Assembly (NCBI GenBank): GCA_002239005.1
Contig: MPNL01000006.1
Span: 30,809-94,808, forward strand
DNA from: Truepera sp. bin119
GTDB taxonomy: Bacteria > Deinococcota > Deinococci > Deinococcales > Trueperaceae
Direction of reading: 5' to 3'
Length of the DNA: 64,000 nt
Position 1 is the first letter of the stretch. Every line of letters starts with the position of its first letter. The notes below the pieces were generated by a model. That model was not told where the DNA came from. It did not search any database and saw only the letters and a program-made list of their open reading frames with translations. The position numbers and the translations under genes were made by a program. Positions 45,091 through 54,895 of the stretch are shown here, in pieces.

Positions 45091-45504
45091 GTGAAGAGGA
45101 TTGGGAGCTGTTCGATCACCCGCAACGGGGATGTCGACCGATTGGTCTTCGACTGGGGCCAGATCCATATGCTGAGTGAGGAGCGGGTGACGGGTGGCAC
45201 CTCGTTCAGTTTCGGCTATGTGGAGCTTGGGGTGAATAAGGGACATATCCGCCACAACCATCCGACCGCTGACGAGGTGATCTACGTTCTCGAGGGTAGC
45301 GGTGACCAGATGCTCGATGACGAGGCGCCGGTGCGGGTCGAGGTGGGCGACTGTATCTGGATTCCCAAGGGCGTCTATCACTCCACCATCAACCGCGGTG
45401 ACGGGCCGATGCGACTGATCGTGGTCTATAGCCCGGCTGGTGCCGAGCAGGTGCTGCGCCGGGACCCCACGGTGCAGATCGAATCGCCTGGGTCGGGGGA
45501 GTAG
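45091..45504 (+). CDS. Cupin-domain protein
   Basis: 137-aa single cupin: metal-binding GHIRHNHPTADEVIYVLEGS and the second motif with DCIWIPKGVYHSTINRGDGP. Could be a sugar-related isomerase or a sensor; the substrate is not predictable. GTG start with AAGGAGG eight bases upstream. First intact gene of the rightward half of the divergon. Confidence 0.85.
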   Translation: MKRIGSCSITRNGDVDRLVFDWGQIHMLSEERVTGGTSFSFGYVELGVNKGHIRHNHPTADEVIYVLEGSGDQMLDDEAPVRVEVGDCIWIPKGVYHSTINRGDGPMRLIVVYSPAGAEQVLRRDPTVQIESPGSGE

Positions 45505-45505
45505 G

Positions 45506-46266
45506 ATGGATACCCGGCGAGGTGCCGCTGCAGCCGAGTACTGGGAGTTGGTGAGGCGGCTAGGCGGCTCGGCCCTTATTGCTCTCCTCATCGGGCTAGT
45601 GTTCACCCCGATCAGCCGGGTACTCTTCTCGGACGAACTGCGCAGCGAGGTCATCATTCAGGCGATCCCATTCGTCACCTACTTCGCCGCGATCATCCTG
45701 CTCTTCGTACTAGTGGTTGCGCTCACTGCCAAGTGGTTGCACCTGTCGATCCCGTTCCGCACCCACCGCGCGGTAGAGTTCACCACTATCGCCGGGATCC
45801 TGGTGGGGATCGTCGCCCTCTTTCAACCCTGGCACCAGAGGCCTTACTGCTACGCCTTCAATGTCCTGTTGTTCGCGACCCTGGGCTTTATCCTCATGGA
45901 GCCACGTAATCCCCCGAGGGGCTCAGGACGCCGCCGCCCTGCCCAGGTTTGGTCGGAGGGGGACGTGGGCCGGAGTCATCACGGCTGTAGTCCTGGGCAC
46001 CCTGATCTTCGGCAACCTGGCGATCTCCCTAGGCCCAGCGAGCCCTATGGCAGCGCCGCTGGAACACCATGCGCGAGGAGCAGAAGCGGGAGGTGGTCCT
46101 CGAGGCTCAGCGTGGCTACCGCTTCGTCATCCTGCCATCGCTACTGGTCTACAGCGCGCTTCCAAGCTTGGCCGCCCTCTTCCTGGTCCGGGAATTCGCC
46201 ACCCCCAAGCCTCCGGTTCCGCCCCCCGCCGAGGCTCGACCTGAGCCCCCAGACCTGATAGGATAG
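45506..46266 (+). pseudogene. Tripartite-like small membrane protein, frameshifted
   Basis: Membrane protein of about 250 codons read through two frame changes (near 45925 and 46060). Helices: SALIALLIGLVFTPI, IPFVTYFAAIILLFVLVVAL, FTTIAGILVGIVALF, FNVLLFATLGFILM, GVITAVVLGTLIFGNLAIS, and a last helix in LPSLLVYSALPSLAALFLV. ATG one base after the cupin stop. I do not recognise the family; a small transporter subunit like the TctB type is one possibility only from its size and place. Confidence 0.5.
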
Positions 46267-46311
46267 GCACTCCCGGTCTGGGTAGGTCCCGAGAAAGCTG
46301 TTGGATCCGAA

Positions 46312-46324
46312 TTCTGTATGCAAG
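46312..46324. promoter_or_regulatory. GntR-type operator candidate upstream of TIM-barrel gene
   Basis: TTCTGTATGCAAG, sharing CTGTATGCA with the site at 44170 beside gntR. It ends 10 bases before the ATG at 46335, where binding would block initiation. Confidence 0.45.
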
Positions 46325-46334
46325 CGAGGGAATC

Positions 46335-47333
46335 ATGACTAGACCTGTGACACTCTTTACCGGACAGTGGGCCGATCTTCCGCTCAAGGAGTTGGCACCT
46401 CTCGCCAGGAAGATGGGCTACGACGGTGTCGAGTTGGCCTGCTGGGGGGATCACTTCGAGGTTCGCAAGGCTCTCGAGGATGAGGGCTACACGGATGGGG
46501 TTTGGGAGGTCCTGGAGGCGAACGATCTCCAGTGCTTTGCCATCAGCAATCACCTCGTGGGACAGGCTGTGTGCGACCCCATCGACGAACGCCACCGGGC
46601 CATCTTGCCCGACTACCTCTGGGGCGATGGGGATCCTGAAGGGGTGCGCCAGCGAGCTGCTCAGGAGATGATCGACACTGCCCGGGCCGCGGCGAAGTTC
46701 GGCGTCGGCGTCGTCAACGGCTTTACTGGCTCCTCGATCTGGCACTCGCTGTACGCTTTCCCCCCCACGTCGCAGGACTACTGGGATAGGGGCTTTGTGG
46801 ACTTCGGGGCGCGCTGGACCCCGATCATGGACGCCTTCGAAGAGCAGGGCGTGAATTTCGGTCTTGAGGTCCACCCCACCGAGATCGCCTTCGACATCGC
46901 CTCGTCTGAGCGGGCCTTGGAGGCGGTGGGGCACCACAGACGCTTCGGCTTCAACTACGACCCCTCGCACTTGGGCTACCAGGGGGTGGACTACGTCAAG
47001 TTCATCCGCGCCTTCGGCGACCGTATCTACCACGCCCACATGAAGGATGTCTGGTGGGGGCGTGGCGACGGGACCGCTGGCGTCTTCGGCGGCCACACCT
47101 CGTTCGGCGACGCCCGTCGCTACTGGGACTTCCGTTCGGTTGGGCGCGGAGATATCGACTTCGAGGAGGTTATCGTCGCCCTCAACGATGTCGGTTACGG
47201 GGGTCCCCTAAGTATCGAGTGGGAAGACAGCCGCATGGACCGGGTCCATGGTGCCACTGAGTCGGCCGCATTCGTAAAAAGCCTCGACTTTGCACCGTCG
47301 GACATCGCGTTCGATGAGGCCTTCGAGGAGTAG
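46335..47333 (+). CDS. Sugar phosphate isomerase/epimerase (TIM barrel)
   Basis: 332 aa xylose-isomerase-like protein: [40 protein letters not shown], the metal Glu in [44 protein letters not shown] and the last ligand in [13 protein letters not shown]. Typical partner of Gfo/Idh/MocA dehydrogenases; the next gene is one, 3 bases downstream. A CGAGGG ribosome-binding site is present. Confidence 0.9.
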   Translation: MTRPVTLFTGQWADLPLKELAPLARKMGYDGVELACWGDHFEVRKALEDEGYTDGVWEVLEANDLQCFAISNHLVGQAVCDPIDERHRAILPDYLWGDGDPEGVRQRAAQEMIDTARAAAKFGVGVVNGFTGSSIWHSLYAFPPTSQDYWDRGFVDFGARWTPIMDAFEEQGVNFGLEVHPTEIAFDIASSERALEAVGHHRRFGFNYDPSHLGYQGVDYVKFIRAFGDRIYHAHMKDVWWGRGDGTAGVFGGHTSFGDARRYWDFRSVGRGDIDFEEVIVALNDVGYGGPLSIEWEDSRMDRVHGATESAAFVKSLDFAPSDIAFDEAFEE

Positions 47334-47336
47334 GGG

Positions 47337-48500
47337 ATGGCAGACAGGATCAGGATGGGTATGGTCGGCGGCGGGCGGGACGCCTTTATCGGTGCGGTCC
47401 ACCGGAATGCGGCAGCGCTCGACGGCGAGATCGACTTCGTCGCGGGCGCACTGTCGTCCACCCCTGAGAAGGCGAGGGCCTCGGGCAGGGATCTAGGGCT
47501 TCGCGATGACCGGAACTACGGCAGCTGGGAGGAGATGCTCGAGCGCGAGTTGGCGCGTCCCGAGGAGGAGCGCATCGACTTCGTCTCCGTCGTGACCCCG
47601 AACCATGTCCATTTTCCAGTAGCCAAGGCGTTCGCTGAGGCCGGCTTCCATGTGATCTGCGACAAGCCGCTCGTCCACACGGTGGAGCAGGCACGCGAGC
47701 TCATGGCGATCGTCGAGCGGACCGGGGTGGTCTTTGCGGTGACCTACAACTACACCGGTTACCCGATGGTCAAGCAGGCCCGCCACATGGTTCGCGAGGG
47801 CCGGCTCGGCGAGCTTCGCAAGGTGATCGTCGAGTACAATCAGGGTTGGCTCGCCACCCGGCTCGAGGAGACCGGCCTGAAGCAGGCCAGCTGGCGCACC
47901 GACCCGGCCCGTAGTGGTGTCGCTGGCGCTATCGGAGATATCGGCTCCCACGCGGAGAACTTGGTCGCCACCGTCACCGGTCTCGAGATCGACACTCTCT
48001 GTGCCGACCTCACTGCCTTTGTGCCGGGCCGCCGTCTCGACGACGACGGCAACCTGCTCATCCGCTACACCTCCGGAGCCAGGGGTGTTCTGATCGCCTC
48101 GCAGATCGAGGTGGGTGAGGAGAACGACCTGCGACTCCGTGTCTACGGGAGCGAGGGGAGTCTCAGTTGGCGCCAGGAGGACCCGAACGAGCTGATCTTC
48201 AAGACACTTGCGGGCCCCACCCAGCGGCTGACACGCGGCAACGACTACCTGTGTGAGGCGGCGCAGCGGGCTAGCCGGATCCCGTCAGGACACCCCGAGG
48301 CCTTCCTTGAGGCCTTCGCCAACGTCTACCTGGCAGCCGCTAGGAGCATGAGGGCGAGGGCCGAGGGGCGTGAGCCGGACGAATTCGAGTCTGACTATCC
48401 CACGGTGATCGATGGCGCCCGCGGGGTACACTTCATCACCAAGACGGTGGAGAGCGCTGCCGACGATCGCAAGTGGACCGAGGCGAGGTGGGGGGGCTGA
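47337..48500 (+). CDS. Gfo/Idh/MocA-family oxidoreductase
   Basis: 387-aa NAD(P)-dependent sugar or inositol dehydrogenase-like protein: Rossmann start [40 protein letters not shown], the conserved EKP equivalent here CDKPLVHT, and the catalytic-region [20 protein letters not shown]. Followed by [18 protein letters not shown]. Substrate unknown; expected to act with the preceding isomerase. Confidence 0.9.
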   Translation: MADRIRMGMVGGGRDAFIGAVHRNAAALDGEIDFVAGALSSTPEKARASGRDLGLRDDRNYGSWEEMLERELARPEEERIDFVSVVTPNHVHFPVAKAFAEAGFHVICDKPLVHTVEQARELMAIVERTGVVFAVTYNYTGYPMVKQARHMVREGRLGELRKVIVEYNQGWLATRLEETGLKQASWRTDPARSGVAGAIGDIGSHAENLVATVTGLEIDTLCADLTAFVPGRRLDDDGNLLIRYTSGARGVLIASQIEVGEENDLRLRVYGSEGSLSWRQEDPNELIFKTLAGPTQRLTRGNDYLCEAAQRASRIPSGHPEAFLEAFANVYLAAARSMRARAEGREPDEFESDYPTVIDGARGVHFITKTVESAADDRKWTEARWGG

Positions 48501-48646
48501 GGAGTGCCGGTCTCGACTCCGGATCCTGAACTGCAGCACCTTGCTGATCGCCGCTCCGCCGGGCGCGGCAGGGTGATGGCTGGTCACCCCTGCTCGATCG
48601 CTGTGGCTGGGGTGGTTTCCCTGGCCCCTCACCACCCGGTCCTCGC

Positions 48647-49729
48647 TTACGGCCTCAGGTAGCGGCCGATGTCGCGGTTGTGGTCGGCGAGGCTGATGTT
48701 GGGTCGGAAGATCGGCCCGCCTCCGTCGAACCCGTGTATGAAGTAGAGGTAGGGACGGCCGTCGGGGTTCTCGCGCTGCGGTGCGAGCACCGCCATGAGC
48801 GCCTCTGCGCCTGGGTTGCCGATGGGGCCGGCGGGCAGGCCGCCCCGGGTATAGGTGTTCCAGGGGTGATCCTGCTCGAAGTCGCCGGCGGAGGCGTCCA
48901 GTTCGGGGAGACCTTTGTTCAGGCCGTAGGCAACGGTGGGGTCTGATTGGAGAGCCATACCGATCTCGAGTCGGTTGAGGAACACCCCGGCGATCACCGG
49001 CATCTCGTCGGTGCTGCCCGCCTCGGCCTGGACGATGCTGCCCAGGGTCACCCAGTCGTGCACCGTGAGGCCGCTGGCCGACAGCGCCTCGGTCACGTCG
49101 CTGCTGATCACCTGAGCGAAGCGTTGGGTAAGGAGATTCAGGATCTCATCGGGGGTGCTTGCGGTCGGGATATCGTAGCTGGCGGGAAAGAGGAATCCCT
49201 CTAGTCCGGAGTCGGGGGGAAGATATTGGGGACGCAACTCGTTGGGCTCGGCGATACGTGCCAGGAAGTCTGTAAGCTCGCCCAGTCCCGCAGCAGCTAG
49301 GCGCGCGGCCACCTCGCCGGCGCGAAGGCCTTCGGGGAGGACTACTCGGGTGGTGCGGGGTCGCCCCCCTGCGACGAGCGCTGCGGCGATCTCGGCGGCG
49401 CTCATGGCCGGATCGAGGTTGTAGAGGCCCTCCCCGATCCGGGTGTCGAGGTCGCGTAGTCGTAGATAGAGACTGAACAGTCGGGCGTTGCGTATCAGGC
49501 CGGCCTCGCTTAGCGCCGCAGCGGTGCGGTTCGCATCCCAGCCTGGGAGCACCTCGAACTCGGTCGGCGTGCTCAGCCCGGCGCTCGACGGCGTAAGCTG
49601 ATTCCAGACGATGAGGATCATCGCCGCAGCCGTTAGGATGCCGGCTAGCAGGAGCAGGAGCAGGCCCTGGCGCCGATCGCGGCGCCGCTTCGGGTCCGGT
49701 GCTGCCGGGGATGAAGCGTCTTCGGTCAC
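48647..49729 (-). CDS. mltG: Endolytic murein transglycosylase MltG
   Basis: Terminates glycan strand growth in peptidoglycan. 360 aa: cytoplasmic basic N-terminus, one transmembrane helix (~21-42), then the YceG domain with GLEGFLFPASYDIPTASTPD, catalytic Glu in SIVQAEAGSTDEMPVIAGVF, LNRLEIGMALQSDPTVAYGL and YTRGGLPAGPIGNPGAEAL. The GTG start overlaps the ruvX stop (GTGA). Last gene of the alaS operon. Confidence 0.94.
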   Translation of the reverse strand: MTEDASSPAAPDPKRRRDRRQGLLLLLLAGILTAAAMILIVWNQLTPSSAGLSTPTEFEVLPGWDANRTAAALSEAGLIRNARLFSLYLRLRDLDTRIGEGLYNLDPAMSAAEIAAALVAGGRPRTTRVVLPEGLRAGEVAARLAAAGLGELTDFLARIAEPNELRPQYLPPDSGLEGFLFPASYDIPTASTPDEILNLLTQRFAQVISSDVTEALSASGLTVHDWVTLGSIVQAEAGSTDEMPVIAGVFLNRLEIGMALQSDPTVAYGLNKGLPELDASAGDFEQDHPWNTYTRGGLPAGPIGNPGAEALMAVLAPQRENPDGRPYLYFIHGFDGGGPIFRPNISLADHNRDIGRYLRP

Positions 49730-50148
49730 GATCCAATCCTCCTCAGATAGGTCTCCAGAATCAGCGTTGCGGAGAGTTCGTCTATTCGCCCCTTGCGGCG
49801 TCGCTCGCGCCGGGGGGCTCCTCCCTCGATCAGCTGGCGGTTCGCCAGCTGGGTGGTGAAGCGTTCGTCCTCGAGCTCGGTCTGGAGGCCGGCTTTCTGC
49901 AGGCCGTCGGCGAAGTTCCGCACCCGCTTCGCTTGGGCAGAGTCGCGGCCGTCGGTACGGACCGGTAGCCCTACGACGATCAGGGTGGCACCCTCCCGCT
50001 CAGCCAGCTCCTGGACTGCGGCGATGTCGGCCCGGAGGCTGGTGCGCTCGATCGCACCACGACCGAAGGCGAGCATAGAGCCGCGCTCAGCTCGGGCCAC
50101 ACCGATGCGAGCCTCTCCCACGTCGAGGGCCAGGATGGCTCCCCTCAC
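49726..50148 (-). CDS. ruvX: Putative Holliday junction resolvase RuvX/YqgF
   Basis: 140 aa RNase H-like fold: ILALDVGEARIGVARAERG, LIVVGLPVRTDGRDSAQAKR, ELEDERFTTQLANRQLI and GRIDELSATLILETYL. Family roles: pre-16S rRNA maturation and Holliday junction resolution. I chose the GTG at 50148, overlapping the HAD gene stop as GTGA; a GTG five codons upstream is also in frame. Confidence 0.92.
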   Translation of the reverse strand: MRGAILALDVGEARIGVARAERGSMLAFGRGAIERTSLRADIAAVQELAEREGATLIVVGLPVRTDGRDSAQAKRVRNFADGLQKAGLQTELEDERFTTQLANRQLIEGGAPRRERRRKGRIDELSATLILETYLRRIGS

Positions 50149-50948
50149 TCCGCCTCCAGCCACCGTTCGAGCACCCTTGCCACCCCATCTTCATCGTTGG
50201 AGGTGGTCACCTCGTCGGCGACGGCCCGCACCGCCGAACTGCCGTTGGCAGGTGCCACCCCCAGGCCGGCCCAGCCGACCATCTCGTGGTCGTTGTGCCC
50301 GTCGCCGAAGGCGGCCACCGCTTCGCGGGCGATGCCGAGGCGGTCGGCCATCCTGGCCAGGGCGTTGCGCTTGCTGACCTTCGGGTGCATCACTTCCAGG
50401 AGCGTCTCGCCGCTCCAGGTAGCGTAGACGTCGAGCCCGGCCAGCGCCTTGTGGAGGTCGCAGGCACTGTGATCGGGGTGCCGGAAGAAGATCTTGATCG
50501 CACCCCCGTTCGTGAACCCCTCGATCGCCCCGACCCCGTCGGGCTGGCCCCGGAGCTGGGGGCGACGGAGAGCGTAGAGTGCCTCGTCGAGGAACCACCC
50601 GTCGGTGCTCTCGAGCCCGGCGAGCACACCCGGGAACGCGGTCCGGACCTGTCCGATCACCTCACGGGCCCGCGGTCCGGGGAGCGCCTGAACGTCGCGA
50701 GCCTCGTCCCGTTCGAAGTCGTAGCGAGCGGCGCCGTTATAGACCAGGGCTTCGCCGAGACCCAGCTGCGCGGCGTAGGTCCGGGTGCCTCGTGGCGGGC
50801 GTCCGGTGCAGAGAAGCACTCGCACCCCACGGGTGGTCAGTGCCCGGACGGCGGTCTCGGCGCGAGCGGTGATGCGCTTGTCGCTGGTCAGCAGCGTGCC
50901 GTCGAGGTCGAGCGCGACGAGGCTCGGTCGCATCGGTGCGGGATCCAC
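50145..50948 (-). CDS. HAD-superfamily hydrolase, Cof type
   Basis: 267-aa class IIB HAD phosphatase: motif I VALDLDGTLLTSDKRIT, motif II LLCTGRPPRG, motif III Lys in PKVSKRNALARMADRLGI, motif IV FGDGHNDHEMVGWAG. Dephosphorylates sugar phosphates or flavin nucleotides in relatives. GTG 50948 lies five bases after the alaS stop; ATG 50933 is an alternative. Its stop overlaps ruvX. Confidence 0.9.
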   Translation of the reverse strand: MDPAPMRPSLVALDLDGTLLTSDKRITARAETAVRALTTRGVRVLLCTGRPPRGTRTYAAQLGLGEALVYNGAARYDFERDEARDVQALPGPRAREVIGQVRTAFPGVLAGLESTDGWFLDEALYALRRPQLRGQPDGVGAIEGFTNGGAIKIFFRHPDHSACDLHKALAGLDVYATWSGETLLEVMHPKVSKRNALARMADRLGIAREAVAAFGDGHNDHEMVGWAGLGVAPANGSSAVRAVADEVTTSNDEDGVARVLERWLEAE

Positions 50949-50953
50949 CGCCG

Positions 50954-53632
50954 CTAGCTGGCACTCCCCAGGATCTCGGGGATGGCGCTGAGCGCGTCGG
51001 AGAGGTGGTCGGCGTCTTTGACGCCAGCTTGGGCCATGTCGGGTCGGCCGCCGCCGCCGCCCCCCCCGCGCTTGGCGAGTTCGCGGATCAGCTTCCCCGC
51101 GTGAACCCCCCTTAGCTGGGCGTCGGCGCCCACCTTAACGACCATCAGGGTGCCGCTGCCGAGCACTACCACATCGGCTCTGGAGCGGGTGAGCAGAGCG
51201 TCGGCGGCGGTGCGGAGCGTTCCCGCGTCGAGACCCTCGAGGATGCTGCTTGCATAGGTAAAGCCCGCCGCCTCCATGACCTCGCTCGTGCCCCTCTCGG
51301 AGGTCTGGGCGGCAGCGAGCCTGTCGCGTAGCCCCGTGGCCTCCTGTCTGGCCTCCTTGAGGTCCAGCTGCAGTTTGAGCAGGCGAGACTCGAGCTCCTC
51401 GGGCCTCCCGCCGAGTTGCCGGCCGAGTCGGGCAGCGATGTCGCGCAGGTCGCGGGCGTAGCCGAGGGCGCTCATTCCGGTGAGCGCGGTGATGCGGCGC
51501 ACCCCGGCCGAGACCGCCTCCTCGATGGTGATCAGCAGGCTTCCGATCTGGCCGGTCCGCTGCACGTGGGTGCCGCCGCAGAGCTCTGCGGAGACGACCC
51601 CACCCGCCCCGTCGCCCACCTGAACCATTCGGACCAGTTCGCCATACTTCTCGCCGAAGAGCATCATGGCGCCCTGTTGGCGCGCCTCGGCGATGGGAAC
51701 GATCTGCCACCGCACCTCGAGGTCGGCCTGGACCCAGGAGTTGACGAGCGTTTCGATCTCCCCAATCTCTTCCTGAGTCAGAGCCTGCGGGTGGGAGAAG
51801 TCGAAGCGCAGCCGGTCGGGTGCGACCAGCGAGCCCGCCTGAGCCACGTGCCCACCCAGGACCTCGCGCAGCGCAGCGTGCAACAGGTGGGTGGCGCTGT
51901 GGTTCTTCTCGGTCTCTCGGCGACTCGGGTCGACGGAGGGGCACACCCTCTGGCCGGGCTCGAGCCGGTCGCACAGCACCTCGGTGTGGTGCAGATAGAG
52001 GCCTTGACTGCTCTTTACGGTGTCGCTCACCACAGCCCGGCCGCCATCCCACTCGAACCGGCCGCTGTCACCGATCTGACCACCCCCCTCGGCGTAGAGA
52101 GGGGTGATGTCGAGAACTACCTGGCCGGACTGTCCCTCGCCCAGTGCCTCGACGCGCCTGTCGTCGACGACGAGCGCCAGTACCCGAGCCTCTGCCACGA
52201 GCTGGTCGCTGAAGTTCGTCTCGCCATGCTCCTCAGCGATCGCCCCCAGGGCGTCGCGGGCGGCGCCGAAGAGGGTCTTGCCCTCTTGGCCCGAGCGGGC
52301 GATCGCGCGCGCCCGCTCGCGAGCCGCCTCGTACCCTGCCGCATCGACGGTGATGCCCCGGTCGCTCGCCATCTCCTGGGTGATATCGAGTGGGAAGCCG
52401 TAGGTCTGCCACAGATCGAAGGCCACGTCGCCGGGGAGTTCATCACCTTTAAGCTCGGCGAGCGCTAGGTCGACCCGCCGGATTCCGGCCTCGAGGGTGC
52501 GCAGGAATTGCTCCTCCTCGGTGCGGATGATCCCCTGAACCCGCTCCTGGCCGTCCTGAATCTCGGGGTAGCTCTCACCCATAGCCTCCACCACCCGGTC
52601 GACGAGATCGTGGAGGACCGGCTCACGCAACCCGAGGAGCCAGGCGTGGCGGGAGGCGCGCCGGATCAGCATCTTGATCACGTAGCCGGCACCGTCGTTG
52701 GCGGGCAGCACCCCGTCGGTGATGGCGAACGCGGCGGCTCGCAGGTGATCGGCGATGACCCGGTGGGAGACGCTTCGGGTCCCCTCATAGGGGCACCCGG
52801 AGCGCTCCGCGACGGCGCGGATGGTGGGCTGAAACAGCTTGGTGGCGTAGGCATCCTCGGTGCCGGTCATCACCGCCGCGAGGCGCTCGAAGCCGAGCCC
52901 GGTGTCGATGTTCTCCTGCCCCAACGGTACCAGCAGACCGCCGTCCTGGCGGTCGAATTGGGTGAACACTAGGTTCCAGATCTCGATGTAGCGATCGCCG
53001 GAGCCGGTGTTGGGCCCCGTCTCATCGGGGGAGCCGTACTGGGCCCCGCGATCGTAGAAGATCTCCGAGCAGGGCCCGCAGGGCCCGTTGGGACCCTCGG
53101 TGACGGCGTTGGCGGGCCAGAAGTTCTCCTCCTCGTTCCAGCGGGAGATGCGCTTGGCAGGGACCCCGACGTGCCTGTTCCACACCTCAAAGGCCTGGTC
53201 GTCGTCGGTGTAGATGGTGACGTAGAGCCGCTCCGGGTCGAGGCCCATCCACTCGGGCTCGGTCAGATATTCCCAGGCCCATTCGGCCGCCTCTTCCTTG
53301 AAGTAGTCGCCGAACGAGAAGTTGCCCATCATCTCGAAGAACGAGTGGTGTCTCAGGGTGCGGCCCACATTCTCGATGTCGCCGATTCTCAGGCACTTCT
53401 GGGGGGTGGTAACCCGGTGGTGCACCCCCTCGTAGCCTGCGAACTTAGGGGTCGCACCCAGGAAGTAGGGTTTGAACTGCACCATGCCCGCACTGGTGAA
53501 CATCAGGGTCGGGTCGTCGGACTTTAGCGGTGCGCTGGGATAGCTCAGGTGCCCCTTGGCCTCGAAGAACTCTAGGTAACTCCGCCTCAGACTGTCCAGA
53601 TCCAGATCGCTATTCACCGTACTCCCGTGCAC
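50954..53632 (-). CDS. alaS: Alanyl-tRNA synthetase
   Basis: 892 aa, normal length. Class II catalytic core (SYLEFFEAKGHLSYPSAPLK, RVTTPQKCLRIGDIENVGRT), editing domain with HSATHLLHAALREVLG and CGGTHVQRTG as zinc ligands, and the C-Ala domain with a Gly run (AKRGGGGGGGRPDMAQAG). A TATAAT box ends nine bases before the GTG at 53632, which would leave almost no leader. Heads the operon alaS-HAD-ruvX-mltG. Confidence 0.97.
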   Translation of the reverse strand: MHGSTVNSDLDLDSLRRSYLEFFEAKGHLSYPSAPLKSDDPTLMFTSAGMVQFKPYFLGATPKFAGYEGVHHRVTTPQKCLRIGDIENVGRTLRHHSFFEMMGNFSFGDYFKEEAAEWAWEYLTEPEWMGLDPERLYVTIYTDDDQAFEVWNRHVGVPAKRISRWNEEENFWPANAVTEGPNGPCGPCSEIFYDRGAQYGSPDETGPNTGSGDRYIEIWNLVFTQFDRQDGGLLVPLGQENIDTGLGFERLAAVMTGTEDAYATKLFQPTIRAVAERSGCPYEGTRSVSHRVIADHLRAAAFAITDGVLPANDGAGYVIKMLIRRASRHAWLLGLREPVLHDLVDRVVEAMGESYPEIQDGQERVQGIIRTEEEQFLRTLEAGIRRVDLALAELKGDELPGDVAFDLWQTYGFPLDITQEMASDRGITVDAAGYEAARERARAIARSGQEGKTLFGAARDALGAIAEEHGETNFSDQLVAEARVLALVVDDRRVEALGEGQSGQVVLDITPLYAEGGGQIGDSGRFEWDGGRAVVSDTVKSSQGLYLHHTEVLCDRLEPGQRVCPSVDPSRRETEKNHSATHLLHAALREVLGGHVAQAGSLVAPDRLRFDFSHPQALTQEEIGEIETLVNSWVQADLEVRWQIVPIAEARQQGAMMLFGEKYGELVRMVQVGDGAGGVVSAELCGGTHVQRTGQIGSLLITIEEAVSAGVRRITALTGMSALGYARDLRDIAARLGRQLGGRPEELESRLLKLQLDLKEARQEATGLRDRLAAAQTSERGTSEVMEAAGFTYASSILEGLDAGTLRTAADALLTRSRADVVVLGSGTLMVVKVGADAQLRGVHAGKLIRELAKRGGGGGGGRPDMAQAGVKDADHLSDALSAIPEILGSAS

Positions 53633-53641
53633 TGAGAGACG

Positions 53642-53647
53642 ATTATA
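53642..53647 (-). promoter_or_regulatory. -10 box of alaS operon promoter
   Basis: TATAAT on the minus strand, 9 bases before the alaS GTG; expected transcript start is within a few bases of the start codon. Confidence 0.55.
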
Positions 53648-53694
53648 CAGAAAGCTTCGGTAGGGAGGTCGTCGCCAGATGAGGTGGCCCTTAT

Positions 53695-54679
53695 ATGATG
53701 GCGGCCATGCCGTTCCGCCTCCCGGACCTGGGTCCGGACAAGCGCCGCTTGCTCGGATCCGGTTTCCTGGCGTTCGGGTTGGTCGGGATGGCGCTCTCGC
53801 TCTATGGCCCCGCCTTTCCCGCCCTCCAGGGGCGCTTCGACATCGGTGCCCAGGCGGTGGGGCTGATCGTCAGCCTCCACTTCCTCGGTGGCTTCGTCGC
53901 CGTCGTTACTATCGGGCCGGTGATCGCCCGGCTCGGCTACCGGAGACCCCTAGCCTCGGCGGCGGTGGGGAGCGCGGGCGTCGCCCTGGGCCCCGGCTGG
54001 GAGCTGGTGCTGATCGGTGCCTTTCTCCTCGGTCTGGGGTTGGGCTTCCTGGACATGGGCCTGAACCTCCTGTTGGTCCGCTCGTTCGATAAGGGTGGCG
54101 CCCCGGTGCTGAACCTGCTCTACGCCCTGTTCGGGCTGGGGCCGGCTCTGATGGCGGCGTTCATCCCCCGATTCGGTCCCCCCTTCGCGCTGGTATCCTT
54201 TCCCTGGCACTGGTGCCGTTGGCTCTGGGGCTCACCGAACCTCCCCGGCCGGAGCCAGCTTCGGGGAGGCTGACCTCCGCCTGGGGTCGGATGGTCGCGT
54301 TCGTGCTGCTCTTCTTCCTCATATGTCGCGCTCGAGGTGGGGGTCGGCAGCTGGAAGACCGAGCACTTGGCGCTGGCCTTCGGCCCGGTGCGTGCGGCGG
54401 CTTTCACCTCAGCTCTTCTGGGCCGCGCTCACCGTGGGCCGCCTGGTGGCTGTGCCGGTGAGTGCCTGGCTGCAGCCGCGCCACCTGATGCTGGGAGCGG
54501 CCGGTCTCAGCCTGGTCGCGCTCGCCTTGGCTCAGTCGCTGGCGCCGGTACTGACGGCGCCGCTCATAGGGATGGTGGTGGGGGCGCGCTCGAGCGTCGC
54601 GATTCCCACGGTTCTGATGGTGCTGGCATTGCTGCTGCTGACCTTGGGCCTGTGGGCTCGGACGCGGTCGGTCGCCTGA
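53695..54679 (+). pseudogene. MFS transporter, frameshifted
   Basis: About 330 codons of a major facilitator in at least three frames. N-terminal half intact to ~54200 (FLAFGLVGMALSLYGPAFPA, the loop VIARLGYRRPLASAAVG, LLGLGLGFLDMGLNLLLVRS), then LALGLTEPPRPEPASG in a second frame, EVGVGSWKTEHLALAFGPVR in a third, and LTVGRLVAVPVSAWLQPRHL to ARTRSVA in the last. Normal MFS proteins have about 400 aa, so some sequence is also lost near 54585. Divergent from alaS. Confidence 0.75.
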
Positions 54680-54736
54680 AAGGCTGACAACAGTACAGAT
54701 TGATGCTAGTAAGCTAGCTCAAATCGTGGGGGGATC

Positions 54737-54895
54737 ATGCCCCCGAAACAGCAGTTCAATGTCTACCTCCCTAGTGAGCTAGTCAGGTGCCTGAAGCACA
54801 CCGCGACCGAGCAGAACCGGCTCTCCACCTTTGTGGAGATTGCGCTGCAGCGCTATTTCGAGGCCGGGTCGAGGGCCGACGGAGAGGATCGGTGA
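54737..54895 (+). CDS. Small ribbon-helix-helix-like protein
   Basis: 52 aa: MPPKQQFNVYLPSELVRCLK, then HTATEQNRLSTFVEIALQRY. The beta strand followed by two helices looks like a CopG/Arc-type DNA-binding protein, often an antitoxin or autoregulator. No toxin-like partner follows; the next frame (a VOC remnant) starts inside its stop (GTGA). Confidence 0.6.
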   Translation: MPPKQQFNVYLPSELVRCLKHTATEQNRLSTFVEIALQRYFEAGSRADGEDR

